Source: Bacteroidota bacterium
GTDB taxonomy: Bacteria > Bacteroidota > Bacteroidia > B-17B0 > Aurantibacillaceae
Reading direction: 5' to 3'
DNA: 64,000 nucleotides
Assembly (NCBI GenBank): GCA_016185125.1
Contig: JACPOC010000025.1
Span: 124,001 to 188,000 of the forward strand
The notes below the pieces were generated by a model, which saw only the letters and a list, made by a program, of their open reading frames with translations, ran no database searches and had not been told where the DNA came from. This document shows positions 27,208 to 35,818 of this stretch, in pieces. How positions within the stretch are numbered: the stretch's first letter is position 1; the number at the start of each line of letters is the position of its first letter. Both the position numbers and the translations under genes were made by a program.

Positions 27208-28169
27208 TATGATAGAGCTATAGATTGTAAAAAGCGTGGATCCTTCATCATTAGTTTAATTCCTTCTTCAACAGAAATAAGATTTTTTTCTAAAATAGCT
27301 CGCATTTTTGAATTATCCGGTTGTCTGCGAGTCATATCACCCTCTATAAGAGCAGGCAAAAACACAATGTTAGAAGATGAACGTGTGATGCTTATTACGA
27401 GTTCAGCAAGTTCTTTGATAGTCATCAATTCATTATTGCCAATATTGATAACATCGTTTACCATTAATTTTTCTTTAAAGATTTTATAACAAACGGCCAT
27501 AGTGTCTTCAACATAAGTAAAGGTGCGGGTTTGAGAACCATCCCCGTAAATAGTAAGGTCTTTGTTTTTCAAAGCGGCTTCTAAAAATCTGGAGACAACA
27601 AAATCAGTACTTTGATTAGGACCATATGTATTAAAGAAGCGGAAAATGGTATAAGGCAAATTAAATTCCTGCCAATAGCTTCTGTAAAAACATTCGCCAA
27701 CATTTTTAACCACCGCATACGGCACTCTGGAATTTAGAGGTGTACGGTGTTCGTTTTGTGGTAATTCTACAGGCTCACCATATACCTCTGAACTAGAGGC
27801 GTAATAAACGTGTTTAACGGTAGAATTCTTAGATAAATTTAGTACATTTTTTATTCCTTCGATATCGTTTAAAACACTCACCGGATTTTCCTGCGTTCTT
27901 TTTACACCAACAACTGCAGCAAAATGAAACACGTAATCGAAGCTATACGAATACATGACACTAGAAATATCTGCCAAATTGTTAACATCTGCTTTAATGA
28001 ATTTCCAATTTGTTTTATTTTCCGAAGGCAATTTTGACATATAACCTGTAGATAAATTATCAAGAATCACTACAAAATTTTGCGGATCGGATATTAATTG
28101 TGCTACTAATGCACTGGCAATGTTTCCGGCTCCACCGGTAACTAGTATTTTAGTTTTTATTAAATCCAT
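27207..28169 (-). CDS. NAD-dependent epimerase/dehydratase (extended SDR, sugar nucleotide)
   Basis: The 320-residue protein is an extended short-chain dehydrogenase. It has the Rossmann loop VTGGAGNIASAL (10-21), a DxxNLSTG cofactor-specificity segment (about 37-43), active-site SSSEVYG (125-131) and catalytic Tyr151-x3-Lys155. It resembles UDP-glucose 4-epimerase and related GDP/dTDP-sugar enzymes. It would supply a nucleotide sugar for the adjacent glycosyltransferases. It overlaps the upstream glycosyltransferase gene by 20 bases and abuts asnB. The exact sugar is unknown. Confidence 0.88.
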   Translation of the reverse strand: MDLIKTKILVTGGAGNIASALVAQLISDPQNFVVILDNLSTGYMSKLPSENKTNWKFIKADVNNLADISSVMYSYSFDYVFHFAAVVGVKRTQENPVSVLNDIEGIKNVLNLSKNSTVKHVYYASSSEVYGEPVELPQNEHRTPLNSRVPYAVVKNVGECFYRSYWQEFNLPYTIFRFFNTYGPNQSTDFVVSRFLEAALKNKDLTIYGDGSQTRTFTYVEDTMAVCYKIFKEKLMVNDVINIGNNELMTIKELAELVISITRSSSNIVFLPALIEGDMTRRQPDNSKMRAILEKNLISVEEGIKLMMKDPRFLQSIALS

Positions 28170-29202
28170 TTATAATTTCTTCTATAGTATTTACCCAAAT
28201 ATCCGGAGTGAGTTTTTGTGCCATTGTATGACTATGGCGACTCATTTCCTCCAACTTCTCCGCATCTAAAGATATTATCTTTTTAAGGAAATTTTTAATT
28301 TGTGAGACATTTTGTTTGTTAAAAGAAAATCCATTTTTGCCCTCTTCAAGAAACATTTCCCTTGCCCCTACTTCCTTACTTAATAGTAGCGGAAAGCCGG
28401 CCGCTGCATATTCCTGAACAACTACTGCCCAAGGCTCAAAACGGCTTGGCAAAATAAAAACATTACATTGCTCAACAATTGGATTTAAGTCTTGAGGTTG
28501 TACAAATCCGAAATGCTTTATTTTGGGATGTTCAGCAGGTAACAAAGAACCTGTACCAAGACACCATAGTTCCCACTCGTTTGGCGTTTCAGTTTGTAAT
28601 TGAATAAACGCTTCCCATAAATCAGCAACACCTTTAAAATCATAGTATCTTCCCACATATAAAAACCTCTTCGGAAAATTTTGGGTGTACTTTTCTCTTC
28701 TTGAGCAATAAAGCTTGTTAAATTTTTCAAGATCACAACAATAAAAACCCGTTTTAATCTTTTCTGCTTTAAAGCCAAGTTTCCTTGCGTATATCTGCTG
28801 AGGCTTGCCCGGCACCCAAGCGTAGGTAAAACGATTTTTCAAAAACAGGGGGCTGAATACCTGAGCAATACGCTGTTTTAATGAACCTTTCCAATGCGTG
28901 TCGCAAGCAACAATAGTAGGGATTTTTTTAAAATACGGTTTTACAAGTTTAAGATAATCTTTATCTATCCAACCGCTGCAAATAATTATTTCAGGGGATA
29001 ATGCCTTGATGAGTTCTTTAAGTTGGCTAAAAGTATAGTTGTTCTTATCATAAATTTTAATGAATTCGTTATGTTCAAATTTAAAAGGAGCTTCCTTATT
29101 CACCGGCCATCGAATTATATGCACAGTGCCCTTAGTAGACAAATGTTTACAGCAATTTAAAAAATAATCTGCCAGTTCTGTGTATAGAAATAAGAAATTC
29201 AT
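28150..29202 (-). CDS. Glycosyltransferase, GT4 family
   Basis: The 350-residue protein has a GT-B fold. The N-terminal domain is atypical for the family and contains FLYTELADYFLNCC. The donor domain includes FPKRFLYVGRYYDFKGVADL and FILPSRFEPWAVVVQEYAAAG, the classic GT4 Glu motif (E-x7-E) that holds the nucleotide sugar. It starts with ATG at 29202, 20 bases after murB. It likely acts at the cytoplasmic membrane on the same glycan as its neighbours. Donor and acceptor are unknown. Confidence 0.88.
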   Translation of the reverse strand: MNFLFLYTELADYFLNCCKHLSTKGTVHIIRWPVNKEAPFKFEHNEFIKIYDKNNYTFSQLKELIKALSPEIIICSGWIDKDYLKLVKPYFKKIPTIVACDTHWKGSLKQRIAQVFSPLFLKNRFTYAWVPGKPQQIYARKLGFKAEKIKTGFYCCDLEKFNKLYCSRREKYTQNFPKRFLYVGRYYDFKGVADLWEAFIQLQTETPNEWELWCLGTGSLLPAEHPKIKHFGFVQPQDLNPIVEQCNVFILPSRFEPWAVVVQEYAAAGFPLLLSKEVGAREMFLEEGKNGFSFNKQNVSQIKNFLKKIISLDAEKLEEMSRHSHTMAQKLTPDIWVNTIEEIINGFNKN

Positions 29203-29222
29203 AAGGGATCAAAGGAGAAAGT

Positions 29223-30242
29223 TTAAATAATATTCACCTCTCGTTCAAGCGTTACCCCAAATTTATCGAAAACTTTTTGTAAAACATAACCTGAAAGCAC
29301 GTAAACATCTTTACCGCTGCAATTATTTATATTTACAAGAACTAATGCCTGTTTACTGTGAACGGCTGCCCCGTTATATTCAAAACCCTTTAAACCACAC
29401 TGTTCTATAAGCCAGCCAGCCGCTAATTTATAATTACCATTGGTAAGAGGGTATGCAACTAATTCAGAAAAGTGCGATTTTAATTCGGTAAATTTTTCAG
29501 TTGTAACTTCAGGATTTTTAAAAAAACTACCGGCGTTTCCAGCCACAGCAGGATCAGGCAATTTACTTCGGCGAATACGAATGACGGCTTCCGATACGTC
29601 CTTAATGGTAGGATTGTTAATTCCGTGTGAATCAAGTTCACCGGTGATAGCTCCATAAGAAACATTCACAGGGGCGTTTTTTTGGAGTGAAAAACTTACC
29701 GATGCAATGAGATATTTATTTTTACATTCTTTTTTAAACACACTTTCACGGTAACCAAATTTACAGTCTTCTTTTGTGAAAATTCGCTTTTCGCCATTAA
29801 TTAAATCGTAAGCTTCCAACTCGGTAAACACTTCTTTAATCTCAACTCCATAAGCACCAATATTCTGCATAGGACTTGCTCCAACGCATCCGGGAATAAG
29901 TGATAGATTTTCGATTCCGCAGAAATTATGCTCTATTGCCCACATTACAAACTCATGCCAATTTTCACCCGCAGCTATTTTCACAATTACTGTCGCATCA
30001 TCTTCAAATACGATTTGTTTTCCTTTTAAACTATTTTTTATAACAATTCCATTGAAGTTTTTGGTAAATAAAAGATTACTTCCTCCTCCAATAATTAATT
30101 TTTCGGATTTTTGATAAATAACATTCCTAATAAGGTCATGAAAATCCTCTATGGAGTTTAATTCGGTAAAATAACTACATAACGCCTGAATGCCAAATGT
30201 ATTAAACTCTTGGAGTTCTTTATTTTCTATTATCTGTACCAA
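29223..30242 (-). CDS. murB: UDP-N-acetylenolpyruvoylglucosamine reductase
   Basis: The 339-residue protein is an E. coli-type (type I) MurB: FAD-binding PP-domain with NTFGIQA, GGGSNLLF and NLSLIPGCVGASPMQNIGAYGVE. The catalytic-site segment FGYRESVFK and the GNAGSFFKNPEV motif with the proton-donor Ser follow, and the extended C-terminal domain is typical of type I. It reduces enolpyruvyl-UDP-GlcNAc to UDP-MurNAc with NADPH in peptidoglycan synthesis. The start is a TTG at 30242; no ATG lies nearby in frame. It heads the six-gene minus-strand cluster, linking a housekeeping gene with the glycan genes. Confidence 0.95.
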   Translation of the reverse strand: MVQIIENKELQEFNTFGIQALCSYFTELNSIEDFHDLIRNVIYQKSEKLIIGGGSNLLFTKNFNGIVIKNSLKGKQIVFEDDATVIVKIAAGENWHEFVMWAIEHNFCGIENLSLIPGCVGASPMQNIGAYGVEIKEVFTELEAYDLINGEKRIFTKEDCKFGYRESVFKKECKNKYLIASVSFSLQKNAPVNVSYGAITGELDSHGINNPTIKDVSEAVIRIRRSKLPDPAVAGNAGSFFKNPEVTTEKFTELKSHFSELVAYPLTNGNYKLAAGWLIEQCGLKGFEYNGAAVHSKQALVLVNINNCSGKDVYVLSGYVLQKVFDKFGVTLEREVNII

Positions 30243-30248
30243 TTAAAG

Positions 30249-30256
30249 CAAAAATA
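30249..30256 (-). promoter_or_regulatory. Candidate -7 box (TATTTTTG) for murB
   Basis: The plus strand CAAAAATA is a perfect reverse complement of TAnnTTTG. It lies very close (6 bases) to the TTG start of murB, so the transcript would be nearly leaderless if this box is used. No -33 TTG is seen. Confidence 0.28.
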
Positions 30257-30282
30257 ACCTAATAAATTAAATGTAATATTTC

Positions 30283-30290
30283 TATCTTTA
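30283..30290 (+). promoter_or_regulatory. Candidate -7 box (TATCTTTA) for the plus-strand glycosyltransferase gene
   Basis: A one-mismatch match to TAnnTTTG lies 20 bases before the TTG start at 30311 in a short divergent intergenic region. The expected -33 TTG is absent. Confidence 0.3.
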
Positions 30291-30310
30291 GTGCAATATC
30301 AACAAAGTAT

Positions 30311-31438
30311 TTGTTTACAACCAAAAAAATAGCCACCGTTAGTGTAATTAATGATTTGGTGACTGATCATCGGGTATACAAAACATGTAAAGTGCTTATG
30401 GATTGCGGTTACACCGTTAATCTGATAGGAAGAAATTTACCTGATTCCCTTCCTCTGCCCAAATGGCCATTTAAGGTCGCACGAATGAATCTTTTATTTA
30501 AGAGCGGCCCGCTTTTTTATATTTTTTTCAATCTGCGTTTATTTTTTAAATTGCTTTTTCAAAAATCTGATCTCCTTTTTGCCAATGACCTTGATACTTT
30601 ACTTCCTAATTATTTAATAAGCAAATTAAAAAATCGTCCCTTAATTTATGACAGCCATGAACTTTTTACCGAAGTTCCGGAGTTAATTGATTGCCCTTTT
30701 AAAAGAAATATTTGGAAACGTATTGAAACTTGGATCATTCCTAATTTAAAAACATGCATAACAGTTAACCAAAGTATTGCCACAATTCTTGAAAGTAAAT
30801 ACGGCGTAAAATTTGAAGTGATCAGAAACATTCCTGAACGCACAGATAATTTTATTCTTCCCTCCCGCGAGGAACTTAAATTACCGCGTGATAAAAAAAT
30901 TATTATTCTTCAGGGCGCGGGAATAAATATCAACCGAGGTGCTGAAGAATTAATTGAAGCTATGGCCTATATAAATAACGCCGTGTTGTATATAATTGGC
31001 AGTGGCGATGTTTGGCATTTATTAGAAAAAACAATAAAGCATAGTAACCTTTCTGAAAAAGTGGTACTTATCAAGAAAATCCCTAAAAATAAATTGATGG
31101 CTTATACAAGAAACGCGGATCTGGGAATAAGTATAGATAAAAACAGCAATCAAAATTATTATAATAGCTTACCAAATAAAATTTTTGATTACATCCAGGC
31201 CGGAATTCCAATTGTTGCAAGCAGACTCCCCGAAATTGAAAACATTTTAACGCATTACCAAGTAGGTTGTTTTATCAATTCGCATGATCCAAAACATATA
31301 GCGGAAACTATTAACAACTTATTTTCATCTTCGTTGTTAAATGAATATAAAAATAATACTTCTATAGCTGCAAAGGAATTAAGTTGGGAAATTGAACGTT
31401 TAAAATACATAAATATTATCCACCAAATAAATTATTAA
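30311..31438 (+). CDS. Glycosyltransferase, GT-B type
   Basis: The 375-residue protein starts with TTG at 30311; the next ATG would remove the conserved VSVINDLVTDHRVYKTC start. It has a GT-B fold: an acceptor domain with LIYDSHELFTEVPEL (about 116-130) and a donor domain with IIILQGAGININRG and SIDKNSNQNYYNSLPNKIFDYIQAGIPI, where NSLPNKxFDYxxAGxP is a common GT4-like donor-site motif in Bacteroidota. A hydrophobic stretch at about 58-80 may associate with the membrane. It is followed 24 bases later by lpxD, so a role in lipid A/envelope glycan assembly is plausible but not shown. Confidence 0.85.
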   Translation: MFTTKKIATVSVINDLVTDHRVYKTCKVLMDCGYTVNLIGRNLPDSLPLPKWPFKVARMNLLFKSGPLFYIFFNLRLFFKLLFQKSDLLFANDLDTLLPNYLISKLKNRPLIYDSHELFTEVPELIDCPFKRNIWKRIETWIIPNLKTCITVNQSIATILESKYGVKFEVIRNIPERTDNFILPSREELKLPRDKKIIILQGAGININRGAEELIEAMAYINNAVLYIIGSGDVWHLLEKTIKHSNLSEKVVLIKKIPKNKLMAYTRNADLGISIDKNSNQNYYNSLPNKIFDYIQAGIPIVASRLPEIENILTHYQVGCFINSHDPKHIAETINNLFSSSLLNEYKNNTSIAAKELSWEIERLKYINIIHQINY

Positions 31439-31462
31439 TTTTTCTTACTTTTAACTAATATA

Positions 31463-32494
31463 ATGGAATTTTCAGCAGAACAAATTGCACACCTCCTTAA
31501 CGGAACCGTTGAAGGAGACAAAGATACATTGGTAAACAACCTTTCGAAAATTGAAGAGGGAATGCCTAAAACACTTTCATTTTTAGCCAATCCAAAATAT
31601 ACACCATTCATATACACAACAGACGCAAGCATCGTTATTGTAAATAATTCTCTTGTACTTGATAAACCAATTAAGTCCTCCTGTACTTTAATACGGGTAG
31701 AAAATGCTTACGAATCTTTCGCCAAATTGTTGGAGATGTATAATCAGGTAAAAGGAGTAAAAACAGGAATTGAACAGCCGAGTTTTATTCATCCTACGGC
31801 TCACATTGGTACAGATTGTTATGTAGGGGCATTTGCATACATAGGACAAAATGCAAAAATCGGAAACAATGTAAAAATTTATCCGAATGTTTACATTGGA
31901 GATAATTGCATAGTGGGCGACCAAACTGTTTTATTTCCCGGAGTAAAAGTTTATCATGAATGTAAAATCGGTGCTTCCTGCACAATTCATTCTAACTCTG
32001 TAATTGGTAGCGATGGTTTTGGTTTTGCACCAAACAATCACGGTGAGGCATTTGCAAAAGTTCCGCAAATTGGAAACGTTATACTTGAAGACCACGTTGA
32101 AGTTGGCTCCAATTCTTCCATTGACAGAGCAACTATGGGATCTACTATTTTAAGAAAAGGTGTAAAACTAGATAATCTTGTACAAATTGCTCACAATGTT
32201 GAAGTGGGTGAAAACACAGTTATTGCAGGCTTAACAGGCATTGCGGGATCTACCAAAATAGGAAAAAATTGTATGATTGCTGCTCAGGTAGGAATAGTTG
32301 GACACATTAAAATTGCTGATGGCGTTAAAATTGCCGGGCAATCAGGCATTGGCAACAGTATTGAAAAAGAAGGAGAAGTTGTGCAAGGCTCGCCGGCCTT
32401 TAGTATTGGAGATTATAAACGCAGCTATGTATTATTCAGAAGTCTTCCTAAGTTGAATGATAAGATTAATGAGCTTACAAAAAAATTAAAATGA
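31463..32494 (+). CDS. lpxD: UDP-3-O-(3-hydroxyacyl)glucosamine N-acyltransferase
   Basis: The 343-residue protein has the LpxD layout: N-terminal uridine-binding domain (about 1-100; note [17 protein letters not shown], the family's FLxNxKY motif), a long left-handed beta-helix of hexapeptide repeats (about 105-290), and a C-terminal helical extension. His244 in [12 protein letters not shown] is the expected catalytic base. It performs the third step of lipid A synthesis in the cytoplasm, so the organism has an outer membrane with lipopolysaccharide. Its stop overlaps the start of bshB1 by 4 bases (ATGA), indicating coupled translation. Confidence 0.95.
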   Translation: MEFSAEQIAHLLNGTVEGDKDTLVNNLSKIEEGMPKTLSFLANPKYTPFIYTTDASIVIVNNSLVLDKPIKSSCTLIRVENAYESFAKLLEMYNQVKGVKTGIEQPSFIHPTAHIGTDCYVGAFAYIGQNAKIGNNVKIYPNVYIGDNCIVGDQTVLFPGVKVYHECKIGASCTIHSNSVIGSDGFGFAPNNHGEAFAKVPQIGNVILEDHVEVGSNSSIDRATMGSTILRKGVKLDNLVQIAHNVEVGENTVIAGLTGIAGSTKIGKNCMIAAQVGIVGHIKIADGVKIAGQSGIGNSIEKEGEVVQGSPAFSIGDYKRSYVLFRSLPKLNDKINELTKKLK

Positions 32495-33207
32495 AAGTAG
32501 ATATACTTGCAATAGGCGTGCACCCGGATGACGTAGAACTATCCTGCAGCGGAACTCTTTTAAAACATATTTCCATTGGAAAAAAAGCAGGAGTACTTGA
32601 TTTAACGCATGGCGAATTAGGCACAAGGGGAAGCGCAGAACTCCGCACACAGGAAGCTTTACATTCTTCTAAAATTATGGGCTTGTCTTTCAGAACGCAA
32701 TTAAATTTTAAAGATGGCTTTTTTGAAAATGATCAAGCGCATCAAATCAAGATCGTTGAACAGATACGAAAACATCAACCTGAAATTATTTTGTGCAATG
32801 CGGTTAATGACCGGCATCCTGACCATGGAAGAGCCGCTAAATTGGTTGCTGATGCTTGTTTTTACAGTGGGCTTAGAAAGGTTGAGACTATGCTTGAAGG
32901 CAAACTTCAACTTGCCTGGAGGCCAAAAGCGGTTTATCATTACATACAGGATCAATTTATTCATCCTGACTTTGTAATTGATATCTCTGACTTTATTGAA
33001 ACAAAACATAAAGCTATTATGGCCTTTTCCTCACAGTTTTATGATCCTAAATCAAAGGAACCCGAAACACCGATTTCAGGAAAAGATTTTTTAGAAAACA
33101 TTAACTCAAAAATGTCTGTTTGGGGAAGAGCGATAAACGTTAGATATGCGGAAGGTTTTACCGTTAACCGTTATCCGGGCGTAAATAATTTGTTCGATCT
33201 CCTTTAA
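32491..33207 (+). CDS. bshB1: Bacillithiol biosynthesis deacetylase BshB1
   Basis: The 238-residue protein is a LmbE-like/PIG-L zinc deacetylase with the metal motif HPDDVE (about 11-16), [11 protein letters not shown], and [13 protein letters not shown] (about 107-119) with the third zinc ligand. The TRGS segment and overall length are typical of BshB1, which removes acetyl from GlcNAc-malate to give GlcN-malate, the second step of bacillithiol synthesis. This implies a bacillithiol-based thiol system. bshA and bshC are not in the window. Its 3' end overlaps the convergent hydrolase gene by 4 bases. Confidence 0.93.
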   Translation: MKVDILAIGVHPDDVELSCSGTLLKHISIGKKAGVLDLTHGELGTRGSAELRTQEALHSSKIMGLSFRTQLNFKDGFFENDQAHQIKIVEQIRKHQPEIILCNAVNDRHPDHGRAAKLVADACFYSGLRKVETMLEGKLQLAWRPKAVYHYIQDQFIHPDFVIDISDFIETKHKAIMAFSSQFYDPKSKEPETPISGKDFLENINSKMSVWGRAINVRYAEGFTVNRYPGVNNLFDLL

Positions 33208-34001
33208 TCAAGAAACTTCTTAATGTGTTGGCAAACCTCGGGCACCGCTTCCAGATTTAATGTATGACCTGCCTTTTTAATCAGAATAAATTGTGAATTC
33301 TTAATGTTTTTATGCACTTCTCCGGCCATGTGCGCAGGGATGAGTAAATCTTTTTCACCGTGAATTATTAATGTTGGAATCTTAACATTTTGTAATTCCT
33401 TTCTGTAATCTTTTCTTTCCTGTGTGGCTCTCATCAATTTCATAATGGCCTCCGTGTTTTCATTCATTCCTTTTCGTGATTCCTTCATCATATCTATTGG
33501 AATCAATGGATTATTAAAATAACTTTCACTTAAAACATTTGGAAGCATAACATCCAGCATCAAATTATAACCGCCCGCTTCCAAAGCCCGTGACCAACTT
33601 AAACCAATAGCTTCAAAATAAGGCGTGCGATGAGCAAAGGTGGCTACCAAAACTAATTTACTAATACTTTCAGGGTACAAAACTGCGTAGTGCTGCGCTA
33701 CCAAACTTCCATAAGATAATCCTATAATAATAGGTTTAACTATATTTTCTTTGTCAAGTACAGCTTTTACGTCCACAGCATGCTCGTCAAAGTTTCGGTA
33801 TTCACAATTCTTATCGCTTTGCCCCTGAAATATAAAATCCAATAATATTATTTTATACAGGTCTTTAAAATGCTGCTGCACAAAATACCATGACAAGGTA
33901 GATTGGGTAAGTCCATTCAAGAAAACAAGGGTTTCAGTGCTCTCAAGGTTTCCATGCACTTCGTAATAAAGGTCTAAATTATCGGATGTTTTACAGATCA
34001 T
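33204..34001 (-). CDS. Alpha/beta hydrolase
   Basis: The 265-residue protein is a single-domain alpha/beta hydrolase. The likely catalytic triad is Ser96 in the nucleophile elbow GLSYGS, Asp218 in HGEKDLLIP, and His246 in KAGHTLNLE. The oxyanion region FLNGLTQS (about 27-34) has no HGxxG because the His is replaced by Asn (LNGLTQ). There is no signal peptide, so it is cytoplasmic. The substrate is not predictable. It lies downstream of the LD-carboxypeptidase gene on the same strand, 43 bases apart. Confidence 0.87.
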   Translation of the reverse strand: MICKTSDNLDLYYEVHGNLESTETLVFLNGLTQSTLSWYFVQQHFKDLYKIILLDFIFQGQSDKNCEYRNFDEHAVDVKAVLDKENIVKPIIIGLSYGSLVAQHYAVLYPESISKLVLVATFAHRTPYFEAIGLSWSRALEAGGYNLMLDVMLPNVLSESYFNNPLIPIDMMKESRKGMNENTEAIMKLMRATQERKDYRKELQNVKIPTLIIHGEKDLLIPAHMAGEVHKNIKNSQFILIKKAGHTLNLEAVPEVCQHIKKFLD

Positions 34002-34044
34002 ATCATGTTTTTTTATACTGCCAAACAGAGTGCGGCTTACATAT

Positions 34045-34941
34045 TTATATATAATTTAAACTTACTTTACCTTCAGTAATTATCAAACTCGCTTCACGAC
34101 CCAAATATAAAGCAAGGTTAGTATTTATGTGGCCTGCCGGAAAATTAAAACATACAGGATAATTATATTCCTTAACCGCATCATAAATTATCTCTTCAGC
34201 AGATTTACCATAGGGCACAGCATTATCCTTCATCTCCGTCATTCCCCCAACTATAAGTGCTTTTAAATGTTTCAATTTTCCGCTTCTTTTAAATTGCATC
34301 ATCATTCTATCCACATGATACAATTGCTCATCAAGGTCTTCGATAAATAAAATTTTATTTTTACAATTTATTTCATCTTCACTTCCGCTGAGCGCATAAA
34401 GCAAGGATAAATTGCCGCCCACTATTTTACCGGTAACATTCCCATATCTGTTCAATTCATGAATTTTAATTTCATATTTTAATTTTTTGCCGAATAATGA
34501 TTTTTTTAAAAATGCGGTGGCTTTCTTATCCTTATTAAAATGAAATGCAACAGGTCCATGAATAGAAGCTATTTTCAGATTAGAGAGTCTGCTGTGAATT
34601 GCCGTTACATCACTAAATCCCACAAACCACTTAGGATACTTGAGCATTCCTTTAAAATCCACTTTATCTATAATTCTAATTGTGCCATAACCGCCACCAG
34701 TTATAAAAATGGCTTTTGCAGTTTTGTGATTTATAGCCCATTGCAAATCGTGTAAACGTTCTTCATCCGTTCCTGCAAACTGATGATGTTCATTATAAAC
34801 ATTACCCCCGATTTCTACTTTTAAACCCCAACTTTTTAAAATTTTCAATGCAGGAGCAACCGCTGGCTTAGATCGTTTCCGGGCCGTAGCTATCACCAAT
34901 ACTAAATCTCCTTTTTGCAAATAAGGCGCAATCTTTATCAT
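34045..34941 (-). CDS. LD-carboxypeptidase (peptidase family S66)
   Basis: The 298-residue protein matches S66 peptidases (MccF/LdcA type). It has the substrate-loop ITGGGYGTIRIIDKVDF (about 80-96), nucleophile Ser110 in FVGFSDVTAIHS, the Glu of FIEDLDEQLYHVDRMM, and the catalytic-His segment FPAGHINTNLALYLG near the C-terminus. LdcA members cut the terminal D-Ala from muropeptide tetrapeptides during peptidoglycan recycling in the cytoplasm; MccF members detoxify peptide-nucleotide antibiotics. No secretion signal is seen. The recycling role is more likely, but the two cannot be separated by eye. Confidence 0.9.
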   Translation of the reverse strand: MIKIAPYLQKGDLVLVIATARKRSKPAVAPALKILKSWGLKVEIGGNVYNEHHQFAGTDEERLHDLQWAINHKTAKAIFITGGGYGTIRIIDKVDFKGMLKYPKWFVGFSDVTAIHSRLSNLKIASIHGPVAFHFNKDKKATAFLKKSLFGKKLKYEIKIHELNRYGNVTGKIVGGNLSLLYALSGSEDEINCKNKILFIEDLDEQLYHVDRMMMQFKRSGKLKHLKALIVGGMTEMKDNAVPYGKSAEEIIYDAVKEYNYPVCFNFPAGHINTNLALYLGREASLIITEGKVSLNYI

Positions 34942-34958
34942 AAATAAAAAGTGGGCAT

Positions 34959-35687
34959 TTACTTTTTGGAGCTTTTCTTTTTCTTATGCGACTTGCCGGA
35001 TTTTTTATCCTTTTTCTTAGTTTCCTTTTTTTTAACCTTATCAACTTTCTTTTTTTCTTTTGCTGCTTTTTTTTCCTGATAAGCAATGTTTTCTAAATTT
35101 TTAGTGTAGCGCTTATGTTCAGGCTCGTTATCCACTTTTACATGAAACCACAATTCGCCACTTTTAATCCTGTAAATTTGCATTTCAGAAACATTGTATT
35201 TTTCAGCAATCTGCTTAAACGTAAGTTTTCTTTTAGGATCCCAAATGAGTTTTTTTACTGCAATTATTGACTTTTCATCAAAAATTCGTGCGGTATGACT
35301 TACGGTGATAGGTCTTTTCTTACGAGCCAACAGTGCCGCAGGGCTATTAGTTACATGATATTTATGTTCTTCAGGAGTAGCCCACTTTAAATTATCCGGG
35401 TGATCATTTAAATAATTATGATCTTTTCTAATAATCATAGTGTGTTTTGCGCTTGGTTTATTTACAAAAATTTTAGCTACCTCTCTATAAATAAACAAGG
35501 CTTTAGATTTTCCGTCGAGTTTATAATTAAACCTAAAACCACCGTCTTGAGGCTTAAATGTGCGTACTTCCACATTACCTTTTTTATCCATCACTCCAAA
35601 ACGTCCGTGATTAGACACCGCGTAACGCACGGTTGGCTTCTTACCTTTAAAAGCAATCTGCTTCCAAACTTCTTTTTTGTTTCCCAT
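34959..35687 (-). CDS. NUMOD4/HNH-like DNA-binding protein with a lysine-rich tail
   Basis: The 242-residue protein starts with a NUMOD4-like domain (KEVWKQIAFKG...YAVSNHGRFGVM, about 4-35). An HNH-type segment follows (about 74-106): KDHNYLNDHPDNLKWATPEEH keeps NDHPDNLxWxTPxEH, but the usual leading His-His is replaced by Arg-Lys-Asp-His. A helix-turn-helix-like segment comes next (about 150-175, TFKQIAEKYNVSEMQIYRIKSG, of the NUMOD1/resolvase type). The last about 45 residues are almost all Lys, Ser and Glu. The domains are those of free-standing homing endonucleases, but here the gene is a normal neighbour with no intron. Nuclease activity is uncertain because of the altered HNH. Confidence 0.75.
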   Translation of the reverse strand: MGNKKEVWKQIAFKGKKPTVRYAVSNHGRFGVMDKKGNVEVRTFKPQDGGFRFNYKLDGKSKALFIYREVAKIFVNKPSAKHTMIIRKDHNYLNDHPDNLKWATPEEHKYHVTNSPAALLARKKRPITVSHTARIFDEKSIIAVKKLIWDPKRKLTFKQIAEKYNVSEMQIYRIKSGELWFHVKVDNEPEHKRYTKNLENIAYQEKKAAKEKKKVDKVKKKETKKKDKKSGKSHKKKKSSKK

Positions 35688-35728
35688 CTTAATGAATTTT
35701 AAAATTTAATATTTACGACTGTTATAAG

Positions 35729-35736
35729 TATCTTTA
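35729..35736 (+). promoter_or_regulatory. Candidate -7 box (TATCTTTA) for metG
   Basis: A one-mismatch match to TAnnTTTG lies 82 bases before the metG start in the divergent region. A TTA triplet stands about 20 bases upstream. Confidence 0.3.
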
Positions 35737-35818
35737 CGCTAAATTAATAAAAACATTTAAACTATAAGCAAACCGCTAAATATTTTAATATAACGGTTCG
35801 CGTTTTGAATAAAACTTT

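Noticed and set aside
34959-35687. NUMOD4/HNH gene as an intron or intein homing endonuclease
   Set aside because: Neighbouring genes are complete and uninterrupted, and no intron or intein boundary is visible.
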